Positions 17,873 through 28,266 of a stretch of 64,000 nt of DNA are shown here, one piece after another. The position numbers and the translations under genes were made by a program. Positions within the stretch are counted from its first letter, which is position 1. Every line of letters starts with the position of its first letter. Source of the DNA: Planctomycetota bacterium (GTDB lineage Bacteria > Planctomycetota > OFTM77); assembly GCA_029260795.1 (NCBI GenBank), contig JAJDCO010000055.1, positions 1 through 64,000 on the forward strand, in the 5' to 3' direction. Under the pieces are notes generated by a model. The model was not told the origin of the DNA. It saw only the letters and a list, made by a program, of their open reading frames with translations, and made no database searches.

Positions 17873-20200
17873 TCAGCGCCCGGCCGCAAGCGGCTCCAGA
17901 CGGCGGGCACCGGAGGTGCCGAGCTCGCGTCGCCAGAACTCGAGCATCGTCGAGTACAGATGGATCCGAGCCGGCCGATCCGAGATGCCGTGCTTGCGCA
18001 TCGGATAGAACATCATCTCGAAGCGCTTGTTGGCCTGGACCAGTGCCTCGATGAAGCGCCACGAGCTCTGCGGATGCACGTTGTCGTCGTAGGTGCCGTG
18101 CACGAGCAGGAGGCGCCCGTGGAGATCACCCGCGAAACGATTCAAGTTCGTACGCTCGTAACCCTCGACGTTCTCCTCCGGTCGCTTCATCGCGAACTCG
18201 GCCCATTTCGTGTCGTAGTAGTGCCAGTCGGTCACCGGGGCGACGGCGATCCCCGCCCGGAACTCCTCGCTCTGTGTCATCGCCAGCAGCGTGAAAGAGC
18301 CTCCGCCGCTCCAGCCCCAAACGCCGACCCGCTCGGCATCGACGTCGGGACGAGCCTTCATGTGCCGCACCGCGTCGACCAAGTCGTTCAGCTCACCGTC
18401 GCCATTGAGCTGGCCGAGCACCGTGCTCTCGAGCGTCTTGCTGATGGCGGTCGCGCTTCGGTTGTCGACCCGCAGCACCAAGAAGCCATCTCCCACCAGG
18501 ATCTGGTCCCAGAGGCTCCAACCACTCCAAGCGTTGGCGACGTTCGGCGCTGAAGGGCCCCCGTAGATGTCCAGGATGAGCGGGTAGGAGCGACTCGGGT
18601 CGTAGTCGGCCGGCTTCATCAGGCAGGCCGGCATCTCGAAGCCGTCGCGGGCCTCGATCGTGAACAGCTCCGGGTATACCAAGCCGAGATCCTGGGCCAA
18701 GTCGACGCGAGGCGGGCTGAGCTCGCGAAGCAGGCGCCCGTCGCCCGCGCACAGCTCCATGCGGGGCGGCGTGCTCAGATCCGACCAGGCGTCGACGAAG
18801 TAGGCCCCGTCCGGTCGCGCCGTGATGCGATGAGTGCCGGCATTTCGGGTCAAGCGCTGCCGCTCGGAGCCGTCGAGCCGCACGCGGTACAGATGTCGCT
18901 CGATCGAGGAGTCGGCTTGTCCCGTGAAGAGCACCCAACCGCGCGCCTCGTCGACGGCGGCGATCGACTGGCTCACCCAGAACGCACCTGCCGAGCTGCG
19001 GACCGACCAGTTGCCCTGCGTCAGCGCCGCCCGCAGCTCGCCCCGATCCGAGTAACGGTAGAGATGCGTGTACCCGGTGCGCTCGGACGACCACAGGAAC
19101 TCGCGGCCTCCATCGAGGAAGACGAGGTCGTCGTGGATGTTGATCCAGGCGGGGTCGGTCTCGTGCAAGATCGGTGTGATCTCGCTCGAGACGGGATCGA
19201 CCCACGACAGGTCGAGGCGCTGTTGATCGCGCGTCATCGTTTGCACGGCCAGGCGCTGGCCATCGGGAAGCCACTGAACGCGGACGACGTACTCGTGAGG
19301 CACCGCGCTCAGGTCGATCCAATGCCGATGGTCTCCATCGGCTCCGACCACACCCAAGCGCACGCTCGGGTTGGTCGTGCCCGCCTTCGGGTAACGCTGC
19401 TCGATGAGGCGGGGCCAGACGGGCTCGGGGTCGAGGAAGTAGGCAATGCCCACCTCCGACTCGTCGGTCTGAAGGAAGACGATCGATCGCGAGTCGGGCG
19501 ACCACCAGTAGCCGATGTCCCGGCGCCCGAAGATCTCCTCCCAGTAGACCCAGGAGAGCGTTCCGTTGAGCAGCGTCTCGGAGCCGTCGCGCGTGAGGCG
19601 GTGCTCGACGCTCTCGAAGAGATCGAAGCTGTAGAGATCCTGATCGCGCACGAACGCGACGAACCGGCCGTCGGGTGAGAAGCGCGGCGACTTCTCCTCG
19701 GCCCGGGTGGAGGTGACGCGGCGGAAGCGGCTCGCTTCGAGGTCGAGCACGAACAGGTCCCCACCGAATCGGTAGGCGGCTCGCTTCCCATCGGCCGAGA
19801 AGTCGATCGGCCATTCGAGCGTCTCTCCGATATCACCGTCGACGAGCGCCTTCAACGAGCGCAGTGCGGCCGACGCGTCGACAGCGGGCGTACGCTCTCC
19901 CGTGGTCGGATCGAGCCGCTCGAGCGTCCGCTCGGATGCCGGGCGTCGCGGATCGAGGAGCAGGGCTCGCCCGTCTCGGCACCAGGTGAGCTCCGGGAGC
20001 GCCGTGAGCGCCGCCGCCTCTTCGCCGACCATCCATGGCACATCGATTCTCGACGGCTCGGTGACGGATGTCGTCGCCTCCCGAGGCGGTGAGATCTCGA
20101 CGTCGGAGGTGACCGAGAAGGCCTCGGCGCCGGCAGGCGCTTCGCAGGCCGCGAGAATCGAGAGCCAGGCGAGGCCGCTGACCCAGATCGCGAATGACAT
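17873..20200 (-). CDS. S9 family prolyl oligopeptidase (DPP4-like), secreted
   Basis: Lipoprotein-like signal; GWSGGGSFTLL nucleophile, beta-propeller N-domain, VHGTYDDNVHPQSS. Confidence 0.9.
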   Translation of the reverse strand: MSFAIWVSGLAWLSILAACEAPAGAEAFSVTSDVEISPPREATTSVTEPSRIDVPWMVGEEAAALTALPELTWCRDGRALLLDPRRPASERTLERLDPTTGERTPAVDASAALRSLKALVDGDIGETLEWPIDFSADGKRAAYRFGGDLFVLDLEASRFRRVTSTRAEEKSPRFSPDGRFVAFVRDQDLYSFDLFESVEHRLTRDGSETLLNGTLSWVYWEEIFGRRDIGYWWSPDSRSIVFLQTDESEVGIAYFLDPEPVWPRLIEQRYPKAGTTNPSVRLGVVGADGDHRHWIDLSAVPHEYVVRVQWLPDGQRLAVQTMTRDQQRLDLSWVDPVSSEITPILHETDPAWINIHDDLVFLDGGREFLWSSERTGYTHLYRYSDRGELRAALTQGNWSVRSSAGAFWVSQSIAAVDEARGWVLFTGQADSSIERHLYRVRLDGSERQRLTRNAGTHRITARPDGAYFVDAWSDLSTPPRMELCAGDGRLLRELSPPRVDLAQDLGLVYPELFTIEARDGFEMPACLMKPADYDPSRSYPLILDIYGGPSAPNVANAWSGWSLWDQILVGDGFLVLRVDNRSATAISKTLESTVLGQLNGDGELNDLVDAVRHMKARPDVDAERVGVWGWSGGGSFTLLAMTQSEEFRAGIAVAPVTDWHYYDTKWAEFAMKRPEENVEGYERTNLNRFAGDLHGRLLLVHGTYDDNVHPQSSWRFIEALVQANKRFEMMFYPMRKHGISDRPARIHLYSTMLEFWRRELGTSGARRLEPLAAGR

Positions 20201-20225
20201 CGCCGCTCTCACGATGCGCTCTCCT

Positions 20226-20753
20226 TCAAGTGAGGGGCGCCAGCCAGTAGAGGCCGGCGAAGAGGTTCGATTCGATGGCCATGCCCTGCGCTTCGGCGGA
20301 TCGAAGAAACGCCGCCACCTCGGGCAACGGGACCGCGTGGACGATGATGTCCTCGGAGTCGTCTCCCCCACCCGGTCCGACTCGCGTCAGATCGTGGGCG
20401 CGGAAGAGATGGCGCTCTTCAGCCGTCAAGCCCGAGGACGTCTGAGTGACGTTGACGAGCTCGAGTCGACCCGCCCGCCAGCCGGTCTCCTCTTCGAGCT
20501 CACGAGCCGCCGCGGTCGCGAAATCCTCCCCGACGAATGACGGATCGTCGCCGACCAAGCCGGCCGGCAACGCCATCACCTGTCGCCCGACCGCCGGCCG
20601 GGGCTGCTCGACCAGCAGCAGCTCGCCCTCGGGTGTCACGGCCAGAATCACGACGACACCATTCGACCCGACTCGCTCGACGTACTCCCAGCCGTTTCGA
20701 TCGATGAGCCTTAGATAGCGTCCCTCGCCCAGAAGCCTGGCATGGTCGGTCAT
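20226..20753 (-). CDS. NUDIX hydrolase
   Basis: GEDFATAAARELEEETGWRAGRLE Nudix box. Confidence 0.9.
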   Translation of the reverse strand: MTDHARLLGEGRYLRLIDRNGWEYVERVGSNGVVVILAVTPEGELLLVEQPRPAVGRQVMALPAGLVGDDPSFVGEDFATAAARELEEETGWRAGRLELVNVTQTSSGLTAEERHLFRAHDLTRVGPGGGDDSEDIIVHAVPLPEVAAFLRSAEAQGMAIESNLFAGLYWLAPLT

Positions 20754-20945
20754 GAGCTCCCTCGGCGAATGGGACAATTCTGGCGAGCAATTGACATGGT
20801 GCGCGAGAGTATCCGAGGCGAGATCGGCCGTCAAACGGGCGGTGCGGTCGAGCGGCTGCCTCCGGCACCCCAGCAAGCCCTGGCATTGACGTGCGTCCTC
20901 CGGTGAGATGGGTCCAGTCCTCCAGCGTCCTCCATCACCGATCGG

Positions 20946-22850
20946 TTGCGAAGAATGATGCTTTCGCCCGCACGACTCCAAATCGGAACCAGCCTCCTCA
21001 TCGTCTGCTCGATGGTGGCCGAAGTCGGTCGCGCTCAGGAGACCAGGATCTCGCGACTGGGCGAGTATCGGGGCTACTCGAGCGCCCGCTACGATGGCTG
21101 GTCGTCCGCGTCTCGCTACGTCACGGTCCGCGACCGAACACGGCTCGCCATGGACCTCTTTCGGCCCACTCGAAATGGCGAGCATGCCGTCGAGAGGGTC
21201 CCGGTGGTGTGGACGCATCATCGGTACCTGCGCAGCATGACGCTCGGAGTGTCATCGCTCACGGTCCTCGACACGATACCGTGGCTGAAGGAGCTGCTGC
21301 AGCACGGATACGCCGTCGCCGCCATCGACATCCGGGGCACGGGCGGGTCCTTTGGCGTCTACGAAGGCCTCTTCACGCCCAACGAGGCGCGCGATGCCTT
21401 CGACATCACCGAATGGCTGGCCGCCCAGCCCTGGTGCTCGGGCAAGGTCGGCATGTATGGACGCTCCTACCTCGGAGTGACGCAGTACCTCGCCGCTGCC
21501 GAGAAGCCGCCGCACCTGGTCGCGATCTTCCCCGAGATGGCGCCCTTCGACCTGTACGACTTCATCTACCCGGGCGGCATCTACCGCCACGATCTGCTCG
21601 AGCAATGGAGCGCGATCGTCCATCAGCTCGACCGCCCCGGTGCCTCGACCCGGCGTCCTTCGTCGGTGGCGGGCGCTTGGTCCCTGACACGCGTTCGACC
21701 GGTCGACGGCCCCGAGGGAGCCGAGCTGCTGAAAGCCGCGCTGGAGCAGCATCTCCGCAATCGCGACCTGGCCGACATCTTCGAGCCCCTCGCCTTCCGC
21801 GACGACAGGGACCCGGTCTCGAAGGCGCGGCCCTACCGAGACTGGAGCCCGGCCGAGCGGATCGCGGACATCAACGCGTCGGGAGTCGCGGTCTACACGA
21901 TGGGAGGCTGGCTCGACCTGTTCACACGCGATGCCCTACTGTGGACGGCCAACCTCACGGGACCGAAGAAGCTCGTCATCGGCCCCTGGGCGCATACGGA
22001 GCAGCAGGGTCTCGACCAGGCGGACGAGCGCTTGCGGTGGTTTGATCATTTCCTCAAAGGGGTCGACAATGGCATTCTGGACGAGCCGAGCATTCACTAC
22101 TGGCTGATGGGAGCTCCCGAGGGGCAGGCCTGGCAGTCGACCGACCAGTGGCCGCTCGCCACGGAGTCTCGTCAGAGCTTCTACTTCGCTTCCGGCCCCT
22201 CCGGGACCATCGACTCGGTCAACGACGGTCGTCTGCGGCCGGATGCGCCCACCGAGGAGGAGGCTCTCGATCGCTACACGGTCGACTACTCGACGACCTC
22301 GGGCAAGCCGTCCCGATGGAGCAACGGCTACGGGGATGGGGCCCAAGGCTTTGCCTACCGCGACCTCCGACCGAGCTCACGACGCAGCGTGACGTACACC
22401 AGCGACCCGCTTCCAGCCGATGCCGAGATCACCGGACACCCGATCGTGACGCTGTGGCTCGACTCCGCCGCTCATGACCTCGACGTCTTCGTACGTCTCG
22501 AGGAGGTCGATGCCGAAGGCGTCCCGCACTACGTGACCGAAGGTGCGCTGCGCGCCTCGCATCGCGCGACGAGTGAGCCGCCCGTCGCGATGCTCGGCTT
22601 GCCGTATCGATCCCATCGGCAGAAGGACATTCGCGCGCTTCCCGAGGAGCCGGTCGAGCTGGTCTTCGACCTGATCCCGCTGTCGAACCTTTTCGATCGC
22701 GGTCATCGGATCCGCATCACGATCAGCGGCGCCGACGCCGAGAATACACGCACGCCCGCTCAAGACCCGCCGCCCGAGCTTCGGTTGCATCGGAGCACCG
22801 GGCGAGCCTCCCATGTCGAGCTCCCCTTCATCCGAGCGGAGAAGCGGTGA
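20946..22850 (+). CDS. CocE/NonD family hydrolase (X-Pro dipeptidyl-peptidase-like)
   Basis: AIDIRGTGGSFG, GMYGRSYLGVTQ, C-terminal jelly-roll with PLSNLFDRGHRIRI. Confidence 0.9.
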   Translation: MRRMMLSPARLQIGTSLLIVCSMVAEVGRAQETRISRLGEYRGYSSARYDGWSSASRYVTVRDRTRLAMDLFRPTRNGEHAVERVPVVWTHHRYLRSMTLGVSSLTVLDTIPWLKELLQHGYAVAAIDIRGTGGSFGVYEGLFTPNEARDAFDITEWLAAQPWCSGKVGMYGRSYLGVTQYLAAAEKPPHLVAIFPEMAPFDLYDFIYPGGIYRHDLLEQWSAIVHQLDRPGASTRRPSSVAGAWSLTRVRPVDGPEGAELLKAALEQHLRNRDLADIFEPLAFRDDRDPVSKARPYRDWSPAERIADINASGVAVYTMGGWLDLFTRDALLWTANLTGPKKLVIGPWAHTEQQGLDQADERLRWFDHFLKGVDNGILDEPSIHYWLMGAPEGQAWQSTDQWPLATESRQSFYFASGPSGTIDSVNDGRLRPDAPTEEEALDRYTVDYSTTSGKPSRWSNGYGDGAQGFAYRDLRPSSRRSVTYTSDPLPADAEITGHPIVTLWLDSAAHDLDVFVRLEEVDAEGVPHYVTEGALRASHRATSEPPVAMLGLPYRSHRQKDIRALPEEPVELVFDLIPLSNLFDRGHRIRITISGADAENTRTPAQDPPPELRLHRSTGRASHVELPFIRAEKR

Positions 22851-24223
22851 GGGCGAACGACGACGGTCGATCGGTCGGCCAGGATGCGGACGTCCCCGCG
22901 GTCCTTCCTCGGCGTGTCTTCCTCGCGATCGCGGTCGCGGCGCAGGCGATCACGATCGGAATCACCTGGCCTCTGTGGCAGGTGCGCGACGCTCCTCCCA
23001 ACCTCCCCTGGCTCGACTTGCCGCAGGTCTCCTACGGGCCGTTGCTCCTGATCACTCTCGCCGTCATGGGCTGGCGACCGGCCTTCGGGTGGTGGCTGCA
23101 TGTCGCCTGCCTCGGTGCCGCGACCGCGTCCGACCAGCTTCGCGTGCAGCCTCAGATGATCTCGGTCCCGTTCCTGATGCTCCTGGCCTTCCGGTCCCCG
23201 AGCGCTCGCCTCCTCGGCCTCTCGCACCTTGGCGCGCTCTGGTTCTACTCGGGGTTTCACAAGCTTCTCAGCCCCCGATACTTCACCGAGGTCTCCGGCT
23301 GGATGCTCAAGGTCTTCTATCCGAGTGCCCCCGAAGCGCTGGCGACCGCGACCGGCGCGATGATCGCCTTCGTCGAGATCACGATCGGCGTGCTCGTCTT
23401 CATTCCGGCGCTGCGTCGCACCGTGGCCGTGGCCGCCCTCGCGCTTCATCTGGGCATCCTGCTGACGCTCTCGCCACTCGGCGCCTTTCACAACGAATCC
23501 ATCTGGTCGTGGAACCTCGTGCTCGCCGCCGTTGGGCCATTGATCCTCTGGCGCTGGCCGCAGATCCTCCGGGCTCAGGTCCGGAGCGCACGCCACTGGG
23601 CACGAGCCCTCGCCGCCGCCTGGCTGGTCTTGCCCCTGGGCTACTATGCTGGCGTCCACGCGCATCTCTGCTTCTGCCTCTATACGAAGAACAAGCCGAT
23701 GGCTTGGATCGAGCGCCCCGGCTGGACTCGGGCACGCGTCGGCTTCTGGAAGGAGATGCAGGTCCCCATCCCTCCGGCACACGGAACGATCGCTGCGTAC
23801 TTCCGTGCCGTGGCGCAGCCGGGCGATCGGGTCGAAGTCGTCGACGAGCGCGGCTGGGCGCGCGGGCGCGGGCTCGATCACTACTGGCTGTCATACGAAA
23901 TCGAGCGAGGCCTGCCACAAGCGCTGCTGCAAGAGCTCGGAGCCGGCAAGATGGAGCCGCACTCGGGCCCGCAGGAAAGTATCTTGTACCGCATCGACTT
24001 GTCGGGGGCGTCCATCGACGATGCCGCCCTCCAGCGCCTCGCCGCGCTCGAGGGCCTCGTCGAGCTGGACGTGCGCGGGACTCCCGTCACCGATACCGGG
24101 CTACTGGCGCTGCTCGCGGCCCCGAAGCTCGAGCGACTTCGAATCCACGGCACCGGCATCTCCTCGGAAGCCCGATCCCTGTTTCACCGAGAGCGGCCCG
24201 ATGTCACCCTCGATCCGGAATGA
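22847..24223 (+). CDS. Polytopic HTTM/VKGC-like membrane protein with C-terminal leucine-rich-repeat tail
   Basis: Multiple TM segments, ALWFYSGFHKLLSPRYF; tail LSGASIDDAALQRLAALEGLVELDVRGTPVTDTGLLALLAAPKLERLRIHGT; GTGA overlap with upstream hydrolase. Confidence 0.65.
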   Translation: MRANDDGRSVGQDADVPAVLPRRVFLAIAVAAQAITIGITWPLWQVRDAPPNLPWLDLPQVSYGPLLLITLAVMGWRPAFGWWLHVACLGAATASDQLRVQPQMISVPFLMLLAFRSPSARLLGLSHLGALWFYSGFHKLLSPRYFTEVSGWMLKVFYPSAPEALATATGAMIAFVEITIGVLVFIPALRRTVAVAALALHLGILLTLSPLGAFHNESIWSWNLVLAAVGPLILWRWPQILRAQVRSARHWARALAAAWLVLPLGYYAGVHAHLCFCLYTKNKPMAWIERPGWTRARVGFWKEMQVPIPPAHGTIAAYFRAVAQPGDRVEVVDERGWARGRGLDHYWLSYEIERGLPQALLQELGAGKMEPHSGPQESILYRIDLSGASIDDAALQRLAALEGLVELDVRGTPVTDTGLLALLAAPKLERLRIHGTGISSEARSLFHRERPDVTLDPE

Positions 24224-24259
24224 CCTCTCGTTGAGCTGAGACTCCAAGGGCTTTCTTCC

Positions 24260-25129
24260 ATGCCGAACCTGCACCTGATCGACGCGACCTATGAGCTCTT
24301 CCGCGCCCACTTCGGAGCGCCGCCGCGCACGGCACCCGACGGGGCACCGGTCGGGGCCGTTCACGGCCTCCTCGCCAGCCTCATCGCGATGATTCGCGAC
24401 GAGGGCGTGACGCACCTCGGCTGCGCGACCGATCACGTCATCGAGTCGTGGCGCAACGAGCTCTGGCCCGGATACAAGTCCGGTGAAGGCGTGCCGGAGG
24501 ATCTGATGGCTCAGTTCGAGCCCGCCGAAGAGGGGCTGCGCGCGCTCGGCGTGACGGTCTGGCCGATGGTGGAGCTCGAGGCCGACGACGGCATCGCGAG
24601 CGCCGTGGCGCGCTACCGCGACGCCTTCGAGACGATCTGGATCTGCTCGCCCGACAAGGACTTCGCCCAGCTGGTCGAGGACCGCGTGCTGCTGGTCGAT
24701 CGACGCCGCTCGATCGAGTACGACACGGCGGGAGTTCGGGAGAAGTGGGGCGTTTCCCCCGCCTCTGTCCCCGACCTCCTCGCCTTGATGGGCGACTCCG
24801 CAGATGGCTTTCCCGGCCTCAAGGGTTGGGGAGCGAAAGGCTCCGCGACCGTGCTCGCCGAGTACGGTCACATCGAAGACATCCCACTCGACGCCGAGAG
24901 GTGGACGATCAAGGTCCGCGGCGCCGCTCGCCTCGCCGAGACCCTGCGCGAGAACCGTGACGAAGCGTTGCTCTTCAAGCGCCTGGCGACACTACGATCG
25001 GACGCCGCGATCGAAGAGCGAGTCGAAGACCTCTCGGTGGCTCATGTTCCCGGTCCGCACTTCGTCGCGTTCTGCGAAGCCCATGGATTCCCAAAGCTCG
25101 CCGAGCGAGCGGTGTATCGGAACCGCTGA
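24260..25129 (+). CDS. Stand-alone 5'-3' exonuclease/flap endonuclease
   Basis: LHLIDATYELFRAHFG, ELEADDGIAS, SPDKDFAQLV, LMGDSADGFPGLKGWGAKGSATVL (H3TH). Confidence 0.88.
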   Translation: MPNLHLIDATYELFRAHFGAPPRTAPDGAPVGAVHGLLASLIAMIRDEGVTHLGCATDHVIESWRNELWPGYKSGEGVPEDLMAQFEPAEEGLRALGVTVWPMVELEADDGIASAVARYRDAFETIWICSPDKDFAQLVEDRVLLVDRRRSIEYDTAGVREKWGVSPASVPDLLALMGDSADGFPGLKGWGAKGSATVLAEYGHIEDIPLDAERWTIKVRGAARLAETLRENRDEALLFKRLATLRSDAAIEERVEDLSVAHVPGPHFVAFCEAHGFPKLAERAVYRNR

Positions 25130-25178
25130 CGGAGAATCCGAGCCGTCATCGGCTCGGAGGCACTCGCCGCTCGGATTC

Positions 25179-26360
25179 CTACCAGCACCGGATCGGACGC
25201 CAGGCGTCGATGATCTCGTTGCCGCGAACGACGTGATACACGTCGAACAAGGCGGCGGTCAGGCAGGAGTGATTCGGGAGGATACGGAGCGGCGAGCCAA
25301 CGGGGAAGGCCGACAGCGCGTCAGCCTTCGGAACGATCACCTGTCCGTGCTCTTGGGAGAGCGACGTGATCTTCCAGTCGGGATACTCCGTCCCGCCATC
25401 GACCGACACGACGCGTCCGAAGCCTCCGTCCGGAAAGACGTGGCTCGCACCCAGGTCCTTCGAAAGGGCGAGTGCTCCGGCATTAATCAGGAGCTTGCGT
25501 TGCTCGGGATAGTGTCCGACCACGGTGGCCAGCACCGAGAACGCGACGTCCTCGCGTCGGCAGGCACCGACCGCGACCTGGAACAGATCGAAGAAGGCGT
25601 AGTTTCCCGGTCGGACCTCGGTCACGCCTTCGAGATGCTCGGCCGGAACGCAGAGCGTCGGCGTCGAGCCGAGGCTGACCGTCGGGACCTCGATCCCCGC
25701 TTGGCGAAGCCTCCGGGCGAAGGCCACCACCTCGTCGCGCTCTTGCCGCGACACGATCCGGATCTCGTCGGGTGTGCGCGCATCGTAGGAGTGTCCCGCA
25801 TGCGTGAGCACACCGCGAAAGTCGATACCCGGTGTTGCAACGATCCGTTGCGCCAATGCCAAGGACTCGGGGTCCCGAGGATCGACGCCGGCGCGATGAT
25901 AGCCGCAGTCGACCTTCAGCAGCACCGACAGCGGTCGCCCGCGCCGAGCCGTCTCCTCTTCGACGCGAGCGCGCGTGACCTCGTGATCGAGGAGGACCTG
26001 GAACTGATCGACACGGTCGGCGAGCCCGAAGACCTCGTCCAGCTGGCCTGGCGGCAGAGGGAACGCCCACGTGATGTCGCGAAACCCGTGATCGGCGAAG
26101 AAGCGTGCCTCGGCGAGGGTCGACACCGTGACACCGCCGAAGTGTCCACGCACCTGAAGCCTTCCGACCTCGATGCACTTGTGCGTCTTGAGATGCGGTC
26201 GCAGCGCGACGCCCAGCCGCGAGGCCGTCTCGGCCATGCGGCTGGTGTTTCGCTCGACGATCTCCGCATCGACGAGCGCGCAGGGTGTCTTCAGCTCAGA
26301 GAGCGCAGGCGCCACGTCGTGCGCCTTCGACGGGGCGCCTTCCTGGGACGCCTCGCTCAC
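25179..26360 (-). CDS. PLP-dependent alanine racemase/D-threonine aldolase-like protein (GTG start)
   Basis: TPCALVDAEIVERNTSRM, LRPHLKTHKCIEVGRLQV PLP-lysine motif; GTGA overlap with upstream S8 gene. Confidence 0.88.
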   Translation of the reverse strand: MSEASQEGAPSKAHDVAPALSELKTPCALVDAEIVERNTSRMAETASRLGVALRPHLKTHKCIEVGRLQVRGHFGGVTVSTLAEARFFADHGFRDITWAFPLPPGQLDEVFGLADRVDQFQVLLDHEVTRARVEEETARRGRPLSVLLKVDCGYHRAGVDPRDPESLALAQRIVATPGIDFRGVLTHAGHSYDARTPDEIRIVSRQERDEVVAFARRLRQAGIEVPTVSLGSTPTLCVPAEHLEGVTEVRPGNYAFFDLFQVAVGACRREDVAFSVLATVVGHYPEQRKLLINAGALALSKDLGASHVFPDGGFGRVVSVDGGTEYPDWKITSLSQEHGQVIVPKADALSAFPVGSPLRILPNHSCLTAALFDVYHVVRGNEIIDAWRPIRCW

Positions 26361-28132
26361 TGGATCTCGATGCGCTCCCAGTTGGTCAGGCCGCCCGTCC
26401 CCGGTCCGCTGAAGAACGTCTGCACCTCCTGGAGGTAACCGACCTTACCGATCAGCGCCGGGTTGTTCGGGATACTGGCGATGTCGGTCGCCTGGCCGGA
26501 CAGATCCAGGTTCCCAATGCGAATGCAGAAGAACGGAGCGTTCAGGAACAGGTACCCGAACGGCGGCACGGCGACCGGATCGGACGCGAGCGAGTAGCCG
26601 AGCAGAATGCAGTACGGATCGCCGGCGGCCCCTTCACTGTCGACTTGAACGAATCCCCCGGGGGTCCAGCTACCGGTGGCTTCGATACGGGGCATGCCGA
26701 GCTGGGCGAGGGCGGCGCGGACGTTCGGACGCGGCCCGATCTGGCCGCCGGCCCCTTGAGGCGTTCCGGTCGTCGTCAGCAGCGACCGCAGCGTCAGCGG
26801 ATCGAGGTCGCTTCCGAAGATGGCTCGATGAATCGCGCTCAGAATGATGCCCGAGCCGGTCACGATCGGCGTCGCGCTCGAGGTCCCGGAGAACGTCGCC
26901 GTGTACTCGTGCGGCTCCGACGGGAAGCCTTCGGACCACAGATCGCCGTAGCCGCTGGTCACGACATTGAAGCCCCAGCCGTGCGCGTCGAGGCGCGTAC
27001 CGAAGTTCGAGAAGCTCGCCTTGTCGAGTGACGAGCCGTTCGACGCACCCACCATCACCGCGCCCGAGTCTCGCACGTTGCGATCGAACTTGCCTCCGTA
27101 GGCGCCACTGTCGAGGTTGTTGTCCCCGTTTCCGGCCGCCGCGAACACGTGCACGCCATTGGCGGTCGCGGTCTGCACCGTGGCGAAGATGGAGTCGGTG
27201 TACTCGCAGGGATGCGGAGCCGGCGGTCCCGCGAAGCACTGCACTTCCAACACGACCACGTCGCCCGACCCGGCCGCGGCCGCTGCGTTCGCAATCGCGG
27301 TCGGAATGTTCGACGACGAGCCCAAGTGCGACGACATCAGGATGTCGCTGTCCGAGCAGATGCCCAGCACGCCGGTCGCGTTGTTCTCACCGACCAGCTC
27401 GCCGAGCACGGCCGTTCCGTGATCCCACGGATACGGCGCCGGCGTCAGTCCCACGAAGTTCCCGAGTGCCTGGTGCTGGATGTCCTCGTGATCATCGGTC
27501 CAACCGGTCTCGACGTCGGCGATCGTGATGCCGATGCCGCGTCCACCGGGAAACGTGTTGCCGTAGTCTGCGTCCACGCCCAGTGGAGCGACCTGCCGGT
27601 ACCCTTGCTGCGACTCGAAGTCCGGAGCGATCAAGGCACCCGCCGACGGCGGTGGCCCGAGGCGCACGAGCGTGGGGTCGGAGACGCCCGCGGAAGGATA
27701 AGCGATCTCGACGATCTCGAAACGATTCAGCAGGTCGCAGAGCTCACCGATCGGACCGGGCTCAGCCAGCTCGAAGCGATAGAACAGATTCAAATCGTGC
27801 AGCACGACACCGCTTCGCTCTTCCCCCTGCCGCCGCCACGCATCGAGCCACTCCTCCGACTGCGTCATCAGACGGCTCAGGTTGCCGTCGGCCGAGGCGA
27901 GCACCTCGTTCACCTGCCGGATCTCACCGAACTCGCTCGCGAGCTCGCCTCTCCGCAGACGCACGTCGGATCCGTGCACGAACTTGATCTCCAGCATTCG
28001 GTCGGACTGACCGTTGCCGACGAAGGTCTGCGTTGGCTTGGAGCCGAGCGGCGCCGGTCGATCACCTTGGGCGAAGGTCGTGACGGCCAAGACCGTGATG
28101 GCAGAGAGACTGACGAGGATCGCACGGAACAT
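26357..28132 (-). CDS. Secreted S8 (subtilisin-like) serine peptidase
   Basis: GITIADVETGW (D), HGTAVLGELVG (H), FSGTSSATPIVTG (S) triad; signal peptide. Confidence 0.9.
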   Translation of the reverse strand: MFRAILVSLSAITVLAVTTFAQGDRPAPLGSKPTQTFVGNGQSDRMLEIKFVHGSDVRLRRGELASEFGEIRQVNEVLASADGNLSRLMTQSEEWLDAWRRQGEERSGVVLHDLNLFYRFELAEPGPIGELCDLLNRFEIVEIAYPSAGVSDPTLVRLGPPPSAGALIAPDFESQQGYRQVAPLGVDADYGNTFPGGRGIGITIADVETGWTDDHEDIQHQALGNFVGLTPAPYPWDHGTAVLGELVGENNATGVLGICSDSDILMSSHLGSSSNIPTAIANAAAAAGSGDVVVLEVQCFAGPPAPHPCEYTDSIFATVQTATANGVHVFAAAGNGDNNLDSGAYGGKFDRNVRDSGAVMVGASNGSSLDKASFSNFGTRLDAHGWGFNVVTSGYGDLWSEGFPSEPHEYTATFSGTSSATPIVTGSGIILSAIHRAIFGSDLDPLTLRSLLTTTGTPQGAGGQIGPRPNVRAALAQLGMPRIEATGSWTPGGFVQVDSEGAAGDPYCILLGYSLASDPVAVPPFGYLFLNAPFFCIRIGNLDLSGQATDIASIPNNPALIGKVGYLQEVQTFFSGPGTGGLTNWERIEIQ

Positions 28133-28266
28133 GGGATTCTCCTGGGCTCGTTCGGGTCGGGATGCATGGCCCGCAGGCCACGGTCCGCAGCGCTCCAGCT
28201 TAACAACGGAGCGAGAGCCGGGTGAGAGAATCCTGAGGGAGGTCGGAGCGGATTGTGGAGCGGCGA

